From Phenylobacterium haematophilum (GTDB lineage: Bacteria; Pseudomonadota; Alphaproteobacteria; Caulobacterales; Caulobacteraceae), in assembly GCF_014196295.1 (NCBI RefSeq), contig NZ_JACIDK010000001.1, positions 1,091,433 to 1,155,432 of the forward strand: 64,000 nucleotides of DNA. Direction: 5' to 3'. Each line of letters opens with the position of its first letter. The first letter of the stretch is position 1. The translations under genes were made by a program, and so were the position numbers. Under the pieces are notes generated by a model, which was not told the origin of the DNA, ran no database searches, and was given only the letters and a program-made list of their open reading frames with translations. Positions 1 to 8,270 of this stretch are shown one piece after another.

Positions 1-1161
1 GGTTCCCGCCGAGAGAGCGGCGCCGCCTGCCCTCAGCGACGCGCCCGAGATGCTGAAGCTGCCGTTGTCGGCGTCGTTGGAGCCGTTGCCGGTCGCCAGG
101 CTGTAGGTGACGCTGCTGGCGTCGGTGGCCGAAAGCGTCGCCAGCGTCGAGCCTGCCGTCGCGGCGCTGGTCGATATCGATGTGGCGCTCAAGCCAAGAC
201 CGGTCGGCGCTGCGGTGTCTACGGTGATCGCCAGTGCGGCGCTCGCCGCAGAGACGTTGCCCGCCGTGTCGGTCGCCTTAGCGGTGAGCGTGTGGCTGCC
301 GGCGCTCAGCGTCGAACTTGTGATGGACCAGGTCCCGCCAGCCGCCGTGGTCGTGCCGAGCATGGTCGTCCCGTCGGTGTCGTAGAGGGTGACCGTGGAG
401 CCCGCCTCGGCCGTTCCCGAGAGGGTCGGCGTCGTGACGTTCGTGACGTTGTCGCTGTTCGATACGCCGCTGTCGCTGGCGCTGGCCAGGTCCGGCGTCG
501 AAGGCGTGCTCGGGGCGGTGGTGTCGATGGTGATCGTCAGTCCGGCCGAAAGGGGGCTGGTTTGATTGCTGCCGTCGGTCTGAGCGGCCCTGAGTGTGTG
601 CGCGCCTTGTGAAAGGGCGGGCAAGGTGATGCTCCAGGCGCCGGCCCCGTTGGCGGTCGCCGTGCCGAGAAGCGTCGTTCCATCGGTGTCGTAGAGCTTG
701 ACGGTGTTGCCCGCACCCGCGGTCCCCGTGAGGGTGGGCGTGGCGATCTTGGTGATGTTGTCGGTGTTGGATGCGCCGCTGTCGCTGGCGCTCGTCAGGT
801 CCGGCGCTGACGGCGCGGCCGGGCCGGGCCGGGTGATGGCGACGACGAACGAGTCGCTGAAGCTCGCGGCGTCCGCCCCGTCGAGGCCCTGAATGGCGAA
901 CGCATCGTTACCGCCAGTGGGGTCGGTGTAGATGACGTCGACAATGTCTCCGGGCAACAGGGAGCCGGACCAGCCCAATGTCACGGTCTTTGCGGCGCTG
1001 TCGATCGCGACGCTGGTGACCGAGATGCCGCTGCCGTTGATCTGGACGTCGAAAGCTCCCGCCGGCGGCGGAGATGCGGCGTCCAACGCCGTGTCAAAAT
1101 GTATCGTGAAGAAGTTTTCGCCGATGTAGCCGTCGGCGCTGGAAAAGCTAGGCGTGCTCAA
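1..1161 (-). CDS. Giant Ig-like repeat surface/adhesin-type protein, N-terminal part (runs off the window)
   Basis: The reading frame stays open on the minus strand from the left edge up to the stop codon of the neighbouring GST gene. The first ~100 residues resemble a SwmB/haemagglutinin-type beta domain (for example [14 protein letters not shown] and [20 protein letters not shown]). After this come at least two Ig-like repeats of about 103 residues carrying [11 protein letters not shown] and [21 protein letters not shown], then a cadherin-like segment ([20 protein letters not shown]). Such proteins are usually secreted adhesins or biofilm proteins, often exported by type I secretion; the C-terminus that would show this lies outside. 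No ATG or GTG exists in frame between the GST stop and the domain. The only standard start is TTG at 1161, with a weak ACGGA upstream. The gene may therefore start at TTG, or have lost its 5' end. No signal peptide is visible. Confidence 0.75.
   Translation of the reverse strand, partial: MSTPSFSSADGYIGENFFTIHFDTALDAASPPPAGAFDVQINGSGISVTSVAIDSAAKTVTLGWSGSLLPGDIVDVIYTDPTGGNDAFAIQGLDGADAASFSDSFVVAITRPGPAAPSAPDLTSASDSGASNTDNITKIATPTLTGTAGAGNTVKLYDTDGTTLLGTATANGAGAWSITLPALSQGAHTLRAAQTDGSNQTSPLSAGLTITIDTTAPSTPSTPDLASASDSGVSNSDNVTNVTTPTLSGTAEAGSTVTLYDTDGTTMLGTTTAAGGTWSITSSTLSAGSHTLTAKATDTAGNVSAASAALAITVDTAAPTGLGLSATSISTSAATAGSTLATLSATDASSVTYSLATGNGSNDADNGSFSISGASLRAGGAALSAGT
330..830 (-). repeat. 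Tandem Ig-like coding repeats, period about 309 bp
   Basis: The stretch at about 356-520 recurs at about 665-830 with a 309-bp offset (103 codons). Both copies encode LYDTDGTT, a GT(A)-x-AG turn and a SASDSG spacer. The nucleotide copies differ at many third positions, so this is an old in-frame duplication rather than a recent one. Confidence 0.7.
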
Positions 1162-1257
1162 GACTCGATGTCCGTACTGTTGGGCCGCAACCTGCTGTCC
1201 TGCGACGTTGTCCAGGGCTAGGAGGTGCTGGTTAACAAAACGGATCGGTCCCCGGAT

Positions 1258-1935
1258 CTAGTCCACCGCCCAAAGGAGTTTGTCCTCCACGTTGAGGCGC
1301 TGGAACATCTCGAACACCCCGCTCATCGGGCTCTTGGCGTAGCTGGGTCGGGCCTGCATTCGGGAGAGCCATTCCGAGGCGGCGGATGACCGCGCGAGCA
1401 GAGCCGATCCCTCCGGCGTTCGGGTGAAGAAGAGAAGTTGCGGCAGCAGGAAGCTGTCCGCCAGGGTCATCTCGGAGCCCACCAGAAACCCGCCAACGGC
1501 GACGGCCTCATCGATCAGGCGCATCTGCAGAAGCAGGCCGGCGCGAGCTTCGGCGAGAAAGGCTTCGTCGGGGTCAAAGCCGAATGCGGGGCGAACCAGG
1601 CGCTCCTTCATGAAGCGGTTCATTGTCGGGAAGACATAGGAATTGATGACGCTGATCCAGCGCAGGACCTCGGCCTGGCCAAGGGCGTCAACGGGTTGCA
1701 GGGGTCGACCGGCGAATGCGCGATCGATGTAGTGCGCAATCGCTAGAGTTTCGTAGAGAAACACCGCCCCATGCTGAAACGCGGGCATCTTTCCGAATGG
1801 ATGAAGCGCCAAGTGCTCGTGCGAACCCGGCGTCAGCGGCGCCACCTCGTAGTCAACGCCCTTTTCGTCGGCGACATGTATCGCCGTCCAGAGGTAGGCG
1901 CTCTCGGCCAGCGAATGGAACCTTATTGTCGCCAT
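1258..1935 (-). CDS. Glutathione S-transferase family protein
   Basis: A 225-residue protein of normal GST length. The N-terminal thioredoxin-like half (residues ~1-80) ends in the glutathione-binding pattern HPFGKMPAFQHG followed by YETLAIAHYID. The C-terminal helical half has the N-capping motif GSEMTLADSFLLPQL typical of the family. GSTs conjugate glutathione to electrophiles or act as peroxidases or isomerases in the cytoplasm; the substrate cannot be told from sequence. AGGAAG lies just upstream of the ATG and supports this start. It is transcribed toward the adhesin gene, and its stop codon is the last in-frame stop before that gene's open frame. Confidence 0.85.
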   Translation of the reverse strand: MATIRFHSLAESAYLWTAIHVADEKGVDYEVAPLTPGSHEHLALHPFGKMPAFQHGAVFLYETLAIAHYIDRAFAGRPLQPVDALGQAEVLRWISVINSYVFPTMNRFMKERLVRPAFGFDPDEAFLAEARAGLLLQMRLIDEAVAVGGFLVGSEMTLADSFLLPQLLFFTRTPEGSALLARSSAASEWLSRMQARPSYAKSPMSGVFEMFQRLNVEDKLLWAVD

Positions 1936-2022
1936 GGGCGCGCTTCCTGTTCAAAGAGAATTTGCGCCGTCTCGCCGAAAGCCGCCTTGCGGTCCATCAA
2001 AGCGACTTCCGGAGCCCTACCG

Positions 2023-2100
2023 GACGTCTGCTAAGGGTCGATTTCGGTCACAGGCTTCGCTCCCCACAGGGGACATTGCCCTCGCCCGAGAGCAGACGTC
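2023..2100. repeat. Repeat element A, bounded by a perfect 10-bp inverted repeat
   Basis: The element begins with GACGTCTGCT (2023-2032) and ends with its exact reverse complement AGCAGACGTC (2091-2100). The interior carries AGGGTCGATTTCGGTCA. A related copy lies at about 2676-2753 on the other side of the small ATPase gene. A further fragment, GTGGACATTGG, follows at about 2126-2136. Confidence 0.75.
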
Positions 2101-2160
2101 TCCCAAGTCTGCGAGGGGTGGAGAGTGGACATTGGTTCTATGCGGGGCGACCATCCGGTA

Positions 2161-2687
2161 TGCTCAAGCCTGAACGCATAGTTGTCCTCGGCTGCTCGGG
2201 GTCCGGGAAGTCAACGCTTGCTGCGCAACTCGCGGACCAGTTCGGTCTGCCGTTCTTCCCGACTGACAATGTCTACTGGCGCGCTGACTGGACCCCTGTG
2301 CCGGAGGGAGAAGTTAGAGCTTGGCTCGATGCGACCACTTCGTCAGCACGCTGGGTGTTGGACGGCAATTTCGATGCGCAGAGGGATTTGCTTTGGTCAC
2401 GGGCTCAATTGGCCGTTTGGTTAGATCTGCCGTGGACGACTACGGTGCTGAGCGCGTCGCGCCGTAATCTACAATGGTGGATGACCGGTGAGATGATTTG
2501 GGGCGGCGTCCGCATGACGCTCGCACGGGCAGTGAGCGGGGTTAGGCACGCGGTCAGGAGCCACGCGCTCAAACGCAGCACTTACCCTAGCGCGCTCGCG
2601 GGTTTTCCTGAGCTTTCAGTGATCCGCATCCGATCACGACGGGAACTGGCCCGCTGGACGGCGGGGTTAGCCCAAAGGGCCGCTTAG
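2161..2687 (+). CDS. Small P-loop ATPase, DNA topology modulation (FlaR-like)/adenylate kinase-like family
   Basis: A 175-residue protein. The Walker A loop GCSGSGKST is at residues ~10-18 after the strand RIVVLG. It is followed by DNVYWRADWTPVP and WVLDGNF, a pattern known from small kinase-like ATPases annotated as DNA topology modulation protein FlaR or AAA family. The biochemical activity of this family is poorly known. The start ATG at 2161 is chosen because the conserved strand begins right after it; no strong ribosome-binding site is seen. The gene sits between two related repeats, and its TAG stop (2685-2687) lies inside the downstream one, so the last two or three residues are encoded by the repeat. 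That layout suggests a mobile or recently acquired gene. Confidence 0.75.
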
Positions 2688-2753
2688 GGTCGATTTCGGT
2701 CATAGACTTCGGCGTGACCAACGGACATTGGCCCGCGCCGCAGAGCGGACGCC
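2676..2753. repeat. Repeat element B, imperfect copy of element A
   Basis: It shares AGGGTCGATTTCGGTCA, then a related ACTTCG and GGACATTG core, with element A in the same orientation. Its outer arms (GGGCCGCT and AGCGGACGCC) form a less perfect inverted repeat. It contains the stop codon of the preceding ATPase gene. Confidence 0.7.
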
Positions 2754-2815
2754 TTGGCCGAGCAACCTACCGCGGGTAGTCTTCCCGCAAATTAGGGTTG
2801 AATCGACAGGCAGCA

Positions 2816-3934
2816 ATGACCGCAAACCAGTTCCCGGCTTCGCGTCCCCATCTGGGCGGCGTCGAATCGCTGCGCGCCTATGCAGCCCTCGCGGTCATCG
2901 TTTTCCACATCATCCACTTGGCCCAGTTCGATCCGCCGCAGAGCCTCATGGCCCTGAAGTGGCATCTTGGACGCGGGGTGCCTCTGTTCTTCGCGGTCAG
3001 CGCCTTCAGCCTGGCCTACGGCTATTTCGGCCGGCTCGGCGATCGCGCCCAGCAGCGGGAGTTCTATCTGCGGCGCGTGTTCCGGATCGCCCCGCTCTAC
3101 TATTTGGCGACCTTCTTCCAGCTGGGGCTGAACTATCCGCCGCTGTGGGCGCTGCATAACCCCATCGACATGCTGCTCAACCTGACCTTCCTGTTCGGGC
3201 TTTCGCCGAACCACGTGGAAGGCATCGCCCTGGCGTCGTGGCCGATCGGCGTCGAGATGCTGTTCTATGCGATCCTGCCCCTGGTGCTGTTCCTGGTCCG
3301 CGGCCTGCGCAGCGCGATCGTCTTCACGGTGCTGAGCTCGCTGGCCGCCGTGGCCTATTTCGTCGTGCTGTCCGGCGTCCCCGGCGTGCCGTTCGCCTTC
3401 CTCCAGCACGGCTTCGTCTTCAACCTGCCCTACTTCGCCTTCGGCCTGCTGGCCTTCTTCGTCTGGAAGGCGGCTACGCCGCGCGGCTTCTGGCCGTCGC
3501 TCGCCGCCGCCCTCGCCGGGATCGCCGCGCTGCTTTGGCTGGCCGAGGCGTTCGGGGCGCTCGTGAACACGCCGCTGGGCAGCGCGGTCTACCAGACCCT
3601 TTGGGGCGCGCCGCTGGCGCTGCTGTGCCTGGCCCTGGCCTGGCGCGACGGCCCGCCCGTCTCCTGGCCGGTCACCCGGTTCCTCGGCAAGATCAGCTTC
3701 AGCCTCTACCTTGCACATCCGCACGTGCTGGCGCTGCTGGGCTCGACCGGCGTCTACGACCGCGTCCGGGCCCTGCCGGGCGGCTCGGGCGTGCACCTCC
3801 CGACGGCCTGCCTGGTCACCCTGGTGGTGCTGGTCCCGATCTCCTACGTCCTCTACCGGCTGGTCGAAGCCCCAGGCATGACCCTGGGCCGCGCCACCGT
3901 CGCCCGCCTGCGCCCGGCGCCGTCGGGGGCCTGA
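2816..3934 (+). CDS. Acyltransferase 3 family (OafA/YrhL-like) membrane protein
   Basis: A 372-residue integral membrane protein with about ten hydrophobic segments. It opens with the family pattern GGVESLRAYAALAVIVFHIIH (residues ~14-34), where the Arg and the His are typical of acyltransferase 3. The C-terminal KISFSLYLAHPHVLALL is also typical. Family members acetylate or acylate sugars of O-antigen, exopolysaccharide or other envelope glycans; the substrate here is unknown. The ATG at 2816 has AGG 8 bases upstream, so it is preferred over an in-frame TTG at 2798. It lies directly after repeat element B and may belong to the same accessory segment. Confidence 0.85.
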   Translation: MTANQFPASRPHLGGVESLRAYAALAVIVFHIIHLAQFDPPQSLMALKWHLGRGVPLFFAVSAFSLAYGYFGRLGDRAQQREFYLRRVFRIAPLYYLATFFQLGLNYPPLWALHNPIDMLLNLTFLFGLSPNHVEGIALASWPIGVEMLFYAILPLVLFLVRGLRSAIVFTVLSSLAAVAYFVVLSGVPGVPFAFLQHGFVFNLPYFAFGLLAFFVWKAATPRGFWPSLAAALAGIAALLWLAEAFGALVNTPLGSAVYQTLWGAPLALLCLALAWRDGPPVSWPVTRFLGKISFSLYLAHPHVLALLGSTGVYDRVRALPGGSGVHLPTACLVTLVVLVPISYVLYRLVEAPGMTLGRATVARLRPAPSGA

Positions 3935-3960
3935 CCGGGCGCGAGCATCGCCGCTGAAGA

Positions 3961-4350
3961 ATGGAATTCGATCCGCCACGAGCCGGCGAGTTGGAAGGCT
4001 CGCGAATCGAAGAGCGTCGCGGCTATCACTCGGACATGAAGCAGCACACGGGCGAGGAAATTCGGTCGATCATGACGGACATGCCGGCTGAGCTCGTTGA
4101 GAGTCTGCAGGCGGCCCATGCTGAACACGGGATCACCGAGTACGAGGCCCGCTGGTGGGGGTATCTCATGTTCGCGCGCACAGGCGCCTACGAAGGGACC
4201 GCCTACACCATCAAGGTTATGGGCGCCGGCGGCGAAGTGACCCAGGATTTCCTCAGCTATGTGCTGGCCGAACGCGAGGGCAACAGGCGTCATGGCCTTG
4301 TCCGGAAGCCCTGGCCTGAGAGCGGCTTCGACCGGGTTTCACTCAGCTAG
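3961..4350 (+). CDS. Hypothetical protein, unrecognised
   Basis: A 129-residue protein that I do not recognise. It is soluble and acidic in the middle (EEIRSIMTDMPAELVESL, then EYEARWWGYLMFARTGAYEG). There is no signal peptide or membrane segment. The first 25 residues are unlike the rest, and an internal ATG at 4036 (MKQHTGEEIRS) is an equally possible start; neither has a clear ribosome-binding site. It follows the acyltransferase by 26 bases and could be co-transcribed with it. Codon use looks normal for the window. Confidence 0.5.
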   Translation: MEFDPPRAGELEGSRIEERRGYHSDMKQHTGEEIRSIMTDMPAELVESLQAAHAEHGITEYEARWWGYLMFARTGAYEGTAYTIKVMGAGGEVTQDFLSYVLAEREGNRRHGLVRKPWPESGFDRVSLS

Positions 4351-4641
4351 GATCGCTGCGATCCAGACGCTGCGCAGCGGCGTCTCGGCCGCGGCCAGCG
4401 CGGCGCGATCGTCTCCGTGTCTTTCGGATCGTCCCCCTCGAATGTCCCCGCTCCGGCTGGGGGGCTCGCTGCGGAGCGGGGCGCTTTCGGGGATCGCCGG
4501 GAGGGACATCCCAGCGTGGTTCAAACTCGCGCCGCCGCGTGTCGTTCCCTCGCGATCGCGAGCAGCGCGCTCGTCGTTGGCTCAGTCCAGCTAGCGTGGA
4601 TGGGCTAAGCCCGCTCCCAGATTAGGGAGCGAGCCCTTCCG
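4351..4641. other. Non-coding, GC-rich region with strong inverted repeats
   Basis: About 290 bases with no convincing gene. It contains a perfect 10-bp inverted repeat, CCCCGCTCCG at 4446-4455 with its complement at 4472-4481, and several shorter palindromes near 4350-4395. These may form the terminator of the upstream gene or a structured RNA. I see no tRNA or recognisable riboswitch. Confidence 0.4.
4607..4638 (-). terminator. Hairpin after the 82-residue protein gene
   Basis: AAGCCCGCTCCC and GGGAGCGAGCCCTT pair around a 6-base loop with one bulge. It lies 4 bases past the stop of the minus-strand gene. There is no long T-run, so it is a weak call. Confidence 0.4.
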
Positions 4642-4890
4642 TCAGGCCATTTCAAGCGCCATCACGTCTTCAAGCCGCTTGATCGACGGCACCGTGAAGC
4701 GCCGCGCCAGCGAGCCGTCGCGAAGGTAGATTTGCACATCCGAATGCTCGCCGGCATCGGCAAGGCCCTGCGCCAACCGGATCGCAGCGCTCTCCGCGGA
4801 AGCCCCGCTCTTGAAGAACAGATCGTTCTCGACGGCGTCGCTGCGCACCATCCAGCCACCCTCGGCTGGGACGATTTCAATGGTTCTCAT
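4642..4890 (-). CDS. Small conserved-type protein, DUF2188-like
   Basis: An 82-residue protein starting MRTIEIVPAEGGWMVR. The pattern of a short strand, GGW, then a residue-rich turn and an alanine-rich helix (SAESAAIRLAQGLADAG) recalls DUF2188, a small domain of unknown function; this is a weak match made by eye. The ATG at 4890 has GGAGG 6 bases upstream, which decides the start over an in-frame TTG twelve bases earlier. A sigma70-like promoter lies upstream. No partner gene is adjacent in the same direction. Confidence 0.6.
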   Translation of the reverse strand: MRTIEIVPAEGGWMVRSDAVENDLFFKSGASAESAAIRLAQGLADAGEHSDVQIYLRDGSLARRFTVPSIKRLEDVMALEMA

Positions 4891-4917
4891 TGATACCTCC
4901 AAGCTGAACGGCTGAAG

Positions 4918-4945
4918 GATTTAGAAGCCGATTGATCGTCGTCAA
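4918..4945 (-). promoter_or_regulatory. Sigma70-like promoter for the 82-residue protein
   Basis: On the minus strand TTGACG (4945-4940) and TAAATC (4923-4918) are separated by 16 bases, about 30 bases upstream of the start codon. Confidence 0.45.
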
Positions 4946-5046
4946 GTGAGGCCGTTGACCGAAAAACGCCCGCCGGCGGATCGACGCCGGCCGCCGCGTG
5001 GCTGGCCGGACTGAACGCCGGCCCGGCGCGCAGACTGCGCTCGGCC

Positions 5047-5313
5047 TCAGCCGTGGGCGAGCCACTCGCGGGCCTGGCGCTGGGCCTCGGCGACGTCTTC
5101 CGACGCCATCTCCTGGCTCAGTTCCTTGCGGTAGACCTTGGCCTCGACCGAGCCGCGCATCGCAGCCAGGTTGAACAGCATGTGCGCCGAGACATAGTCC
5201 AGCGGCGCTCCGCCCTGGCCGGTCGAGTAGAGCAGGCCCATTTTGAACAGCTCGTCCCCCGTCGACTCGGCGGTCGGCAGCGGCATTCCATCGTTTTGCA
5301 CGCTCGTAAGCAT
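5047..5313 (-). CDS. Sel1-like repeat (TPR-type) small protein
   Basis: An 88-residue protein with one recognisable Sel1-like repeat: ELFKMGLLYSTGQGGAPLDYVSAHMLFNLAAMRG, then an amphipathic helix ending AQRQAREWLAHG. Sel1 repeats are helical protein-binding scaffolds. Short single-repeat versions are known in Caulobacter-type genomes, but their role is undefined. The start at 5313 is uncertain; a second ATG at 5286 (MPLPTAES) is possible. It is free-standing. Confidence 0.65.
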   Translation of the reverse strand: MLTSVQNDGMPLPTAESTGDELFKMGLLYSTGQGGAPLDYVSAHMLFNLAAMRGSVEAKVYRKELSQEMASEDVAEAQRQAREWLAHG

Positions 5314-5693
5314 GTCTTCGTTTCCCTAGCCCCGTCGGCCCGTCCCCGTTCTGGGTACCGATCCCGACGTTCCTGAGCCTAGGTAAGTCGATGCTCGCTG
5401 AAGATAGGGTTAACCCGAAAAACGCCGTGATTTTTCTGAGCGGATTTTGACTATTCGCAGTTTTTACTGATCGGAAAGCTCCGTATCCGGTTTCTTAATG
5501 CCGCGCGCATCCCCTCGCCTGCGGCCGGCGGCACGTTTCTGGCAGGCCGTGCGGAAAACTTGCCGATCGCGCCCCAAATACGAAGCTATCGGCGCCCAAT
5601 GCGAAGCTGACAGGCCCGTTCAGGTCAAGTTCAGCCGTCTACCGTCAGGTTTGGCGATATCGAGTACGAAAGATTGGAGCCAGGAGGCCCGCC
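5314..5693. other. Intergenic region, no gene seen
   Basis: About 380 bases between the divergent Sel1-like and RcnB-family genes. The part from about 5395 to 5505 is AT-richer than its surroundings and contains TTGACT at 5447 and a GGGTTAACCC palindrome at about 5408, so it probably holds promoters. I could not assign a good -10 element. No RNA gene is recognised. Confidence 0.4.
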
Positions 5694-6209
5694 ATGAAAC
5701 GCCTGATCTTGAGCCTTGCCGCTGCCGCCGCGGTCGCCGGCCCGATGGCGTTCGCCGCCACTGCTGCCCAGGCCGACGATGATCGCGGCCGCGGCCGCGA
5801 CCGTCACGAGCAGCGTTGGGACAGGCATGACGACCGTCGTGACTGGGACCGCCGCGGCGGCTACGATCGCCGCGACTGGGATCGCCGCGGCGAACGCTGG
5901 GACCGCCACGACAACGGCCGCCACGCCGGTTGGGATCGCGGCCGCCACAACGGCTATTACTACAACAACCGCTGGTACTACGGCCCTCCGCCGCAAGCCT
6001 ATTACGGCAATCCGTACTACCGCCCGGGCTACGCCGCCTGGCGCCGCGGGGCGCATCTGCCGCCCTATTATCGGGGCTATGTCGTGAACGACTACCACCG
6101 CTACCACCTGCGCCAGCCGCCGCGCGGCTACGCCTGGTACCGGGTCGGTGATGACTACCTGCTGGCCGCCCTGGCCACGGGCATCATCTTCGACATCATC
6201 AACAACTAA
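5694..6209 (+). CDS. RcnB family periplasmic protein
   Basis: A 171-residue exported protein. A signal peptide (MKRLILSLAAAAAVAGPMAFA) precedes a low-complexity stretch rich in Asp, Arg and Trp with WDRRG/RRDWDRR repeats (residues ~30-90). A Tyr/Pro-rich part and a C-terminal RcnB-like domain follow (HLPPYYRGYVVNDYHRYHLRQPPRGYAWYRVGDDYLL). RcnB of E. coli is a periplasmic protein linked to nickel and cobalt export; most alphaproteobacterial homologues have no known metal role. GGAGG just upstream supports the start. It is followed by a strong hairpin terminator shared with the convergent gatB. Confidence 0.85.
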   Translation: MKRLILSLAAAAAVAGPMAFAATAAQADDDRGRGRDRHEQRWDRHDDRRDWDRRGGYDRRDWDRRGERWDRHDNGRHAGWDRGRHNGYYYNNRWYYGPPPQAYYGNPYYRPGYAAWRRGAHLPPYYRGYVVNDYHRYHLRQPPRGYAWYRVGDDYLLAALATGIIFDIINN

Positions 6210-6223
6210 CTGATCTGAAAAGA

Positions 6224-6253
6224 AAAACGCCCCGGATCTCTCCGGGGCGTTTT
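6224..6253. terminator. Bidirectional rho-independent terminator
   Basis: A 13-bp perfect stem (AAAACGCCCCGGA with its complement) around the loop TCTC. T-runs lie on both strands, between the convergent rcnB-family gene and gatB. Confidence 0.9.
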
Positions 6254-6254
6254 G

Positions 6255-7751
6255 CTATTCGATGCCCAGCTTGGCCTTGAGCAGGCCGTTGACGGCGCCG
6301 GGGTTGGCCTTGCCGCCGGTCGCCTTCATGACCTGGCCGACGAACCATCCGATCGCCTGCGGCTTTTCCTTCACCGAGGCCGCCTGCCCCGGATTGGCGG
6401 CGATCAGCTCCTCGATGATCTTCTCGAGCGCGCCGGTGTCGGAGACCTGCTGCAGGCCCTGCTTCTCGACGATCTCACGCGGGCGGCCTTCGCCGGCCCA
6501 CATGCGTTCGAAGACGTCCTTGGCGATCTTCGAGGAGATCACGCCCTCTTCGATCAGCGCCACCAGCTCGGCGATGGCGTCGGGCTTCAGCGGGCTGTTT
6601 TCGATGTCCAGGCTGCCGGCCGTCAGCTTGGCGGCCAGCTCGTTGGTCACCCAGTTGGCGGTCAGCTTCGCGTCGCGGCCCTTGGCGGCTTCCTCGAAGT
6701 AATCGGCGCGGGCCTGCTCGGTGATCAGCACGCCGGCGTCATAGGCCGACAGGCCGTACTGCGACTGCAGGCGCGCCTTCTTGGCGTCCGGCAGTTCGGG
6801 CAGCTCAGCCTCGATGGCTTTGACCCAGGCCGGATCCAACTCCAGCGGCAGCAGGTCCGGATCGGGGAAGTAGCGGTAGTCGTGCGCTTCTTCCTTCGAC
6901 CGCATCGAGCGGGTCTCGCCCTTGTTCGGGTCGAACAGCCGGGTTTCCTGGTCGATCTTGCCGCCGTCCTCGAGAATCTCGATCTGGCGGCGGGCCTCAT
7001 ACTCAATCGCCTGCTGGATGAAGCGATACGAGTTGACGTTCTTGATCTCGCAGCGCGTGCCCAGGTGGCTGAAGTCCCCGGTCTCACGGAACTTCTCGTA
7101 GTCGCCGGGACGGCAGACCGAGACGTTCACGTCGGCGCGAAGGTTGCCCTTCTCCATGTCGCCGTCGCAGGTGCCCAGATAGACAAGTATCGTCCGCAGC
7201 TTCTTCACATAGGCCGCGGCCTCGGCGGCCGTCCGCATGTGCGGCCGCGAGACGATTTCCATCAGCGCGGTGCCGGCGCGGTTCAGGTCGACATAGGTCG
7301 AGTTCGGATCCTGGTCGTGCAGGCTCTTGCCGGCGTCCTGCTCCAGGTGCAGGCGCTCGATGCCGACCGTGAAGGTCGTGCCGTCGTCATGTTCAACGAC
7401 GACCTCGCCCTCGCCGACGATCGGGTCCTTGAACTGGCTGATCTGATAGCCCTGCGGCAGGTCCGGATAGAAGTAGTTCTTCCGGTCGAAGTGGCTCTTC
7501 AGGTTGATCTGCGCCTTGAGGCCGAGGCCCGTCTTCACCGCCTGCTCGACGCAGTGCTTATTGATGACCGGCAGCATGCCCGGCATGGCCGCGTCGACCA
7601 GCGAAACCTGCTGGTTGGGACCGGCGCCGAAACCGACCGCCGCGCCCGAGAACAGCTTGGCGTTCGAGGCGACCTGAGCATGAACCTCCAGGCCCAGAAC
7701 CATTTCCCATTGGCCGGTGCGGCCGGCGATCTGCTTCGACGTATCAGTCAT
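6255..7751 (-). CDS. gatB: Asp-tRNA(Asn)/Glu-tRNA(Gln) amidotransferase subunit B
   Basis: A 498-residue protein of the family's usual length. The N-terminal kinase-like domain carries [17 protein letters not shown], the GatB hallmark, and [13 protein letters not shown]. The C-terminal helical and YqeY-like tail (residues ~350-498) ends [18 protein letters not shown]. GatB phosphorylates the misacylated tRNA's Glu or Asp and, with GatA and GatC, amidates it to Gln or Asn in the cytoplasm. AGGAAG lies 5-10 bases before the ATG. It lies about 500 bp from gatCA, separated by an oppositely oriented gene for a small exported protein, so it is not in one operon with them. Confidence 0.97.
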   Translation of the reverse strand: MTDTSKQIAGRTGQWEMVLGLEVHAQVASNAKLFSGAAVGFGAGPNQQVSLVDAAMPGMLPVINKHCVEQAVKTGLGLKAQINLKSHFDRKNYFYPDLPQGYQISQFKDPIVGEGEVVVEHDDGTTFTVGIERLHLEQDAGKSLHDQDPNSTYVDLNRAGTALMEIVSRPHMRTAAEAAAYVKKLRTILVYLGTCDGDMEKGNLRADVNVSVCRPGDYEKFRETGDFSHLGTRCEIKNVNSYRFIQQAIEYEARRQIEILEDGGKIDQETRLFDPNKGETRSMRSKEEAHDYRYFPDPDLLPLELDPAWVKAIEAELPELPDAKKARLQSQYGLSAYDAGVLITEQARADYFEEAAKGRDAKLTANWVTNELAAKLTAGSLDIENSPLKPDAIAELVALIEEGVISSKIAKDVFERMWAGEGRPREIVEKQGLQQVSDTGALEKIIEELIAANPGQAASVKEKPQAIGWFVGQVMKATGGKANPGAVNGLLKAKLGIE

Positions 7752-7871
7752 GGCCGCTTCCTAGCGCCCCTCGCGCGCGAGCGAAAGCGGGACCCTCGAA
7801 ATCCCTTGCGCAAAAGGCGGAACTGGCGCTGAAATCCGCGCCGCAAACCTGGGGATGAGGAAACACCCACC

Positions 7872-8189
7872 ATGATGAAAACGTTTACTGCCGGCCTCGT
7901 CGGTCTGTCGCTTTCGCTCGGCGCCATGGCCGCCCCGGCCCTCGCCCAGGACGCCCACGCTGGCCACGCCGCGGCCCTGTCGGCCGCCGACACACCGATC
8001 GAGACGATCGCCGCGACCGCTGAGGGCAAGGCCGCGCTGGACAAGAACCTCCCGGGTCTGACCACCCATGAGGCCTACGAACAGTTCAAGGGCATGAGCC
8101 TTAAGCAGGTCCAGCCGATGAGCGGCGGCGCGATCAGCGACGACGCGCTGACCGCTCTGCAGGCCGACCTGGACAAGCTGAAGAAGTAA
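7872..8189 (+). CDS. Small exported hypothetical protein
   Basis: A 105-residue protein with a clear signal peptide (MKTFTAGLVGLSLSLGAMAAPALAQ) and cleavage after ALA or AQ. The mature part of about 80 residues is helical and polar (DTPIETIAATAEGKAALDKNLPGL, then HEAYEQFKGMSLKQVQPMSGG) and contains no Cys. I recognise the general type, found in Caulobacterales as a conserved hypothetical, but no function. Either of two adjacent ATGs (7872 or 7875) could start it; GGATGAGGA lies upstream. It is inserted between gatB and gatCA on the opposite strand and is followed by its own terminator. Confidence 0.7.
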   Translation: MMKTFTAGLVGLSLSLGAMAAPALAQDAHAGHAAALSAADTPIETIAATAEGKAALDKNLPGLTTHEAYEQFKGMSLKQVQPMSGGAISDDALTALQADLDKLKK

Positions 8190-8208
8190 GGTTCCGCGCC
8201 TGACGAAG

Positions 8209-8243
8209 AGGCCCCCGCCCTTGTACAGGACGGGGGCCTTTTT
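8209..8243 (+). terminator. Rho-independent terminator
   Basis: AGGCCCCCG and CGGGGGCCT pair (8209-8217 with 8231-8239), followed by TTTTT. It closes the small exported protein gene. Confidence 0.9.
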
Positions 8244-8270
8244 CGTGCCCGCTGGCGTGGCCTGAGGGCC

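Noticed and set aside
2792..3979. Long minus-strand frame opposite the acyltransferase gene
   Set aside because: The translation is a Gln/Arg/Glu-rich low-complexity string typical of antisense frames in GC-rich DNA. The plus strand encodes a proper membrane protein.
6252..7832. Long open frame (526 codons) on the plus strand opposite gatB
   Set aside because: It is the mirror of a high-GC gene with biased third positions. The gatB frame has complete family motifs and a ribosome-binding site, whereas this one is a low-complexity Leu/Arg/Asp sequence.
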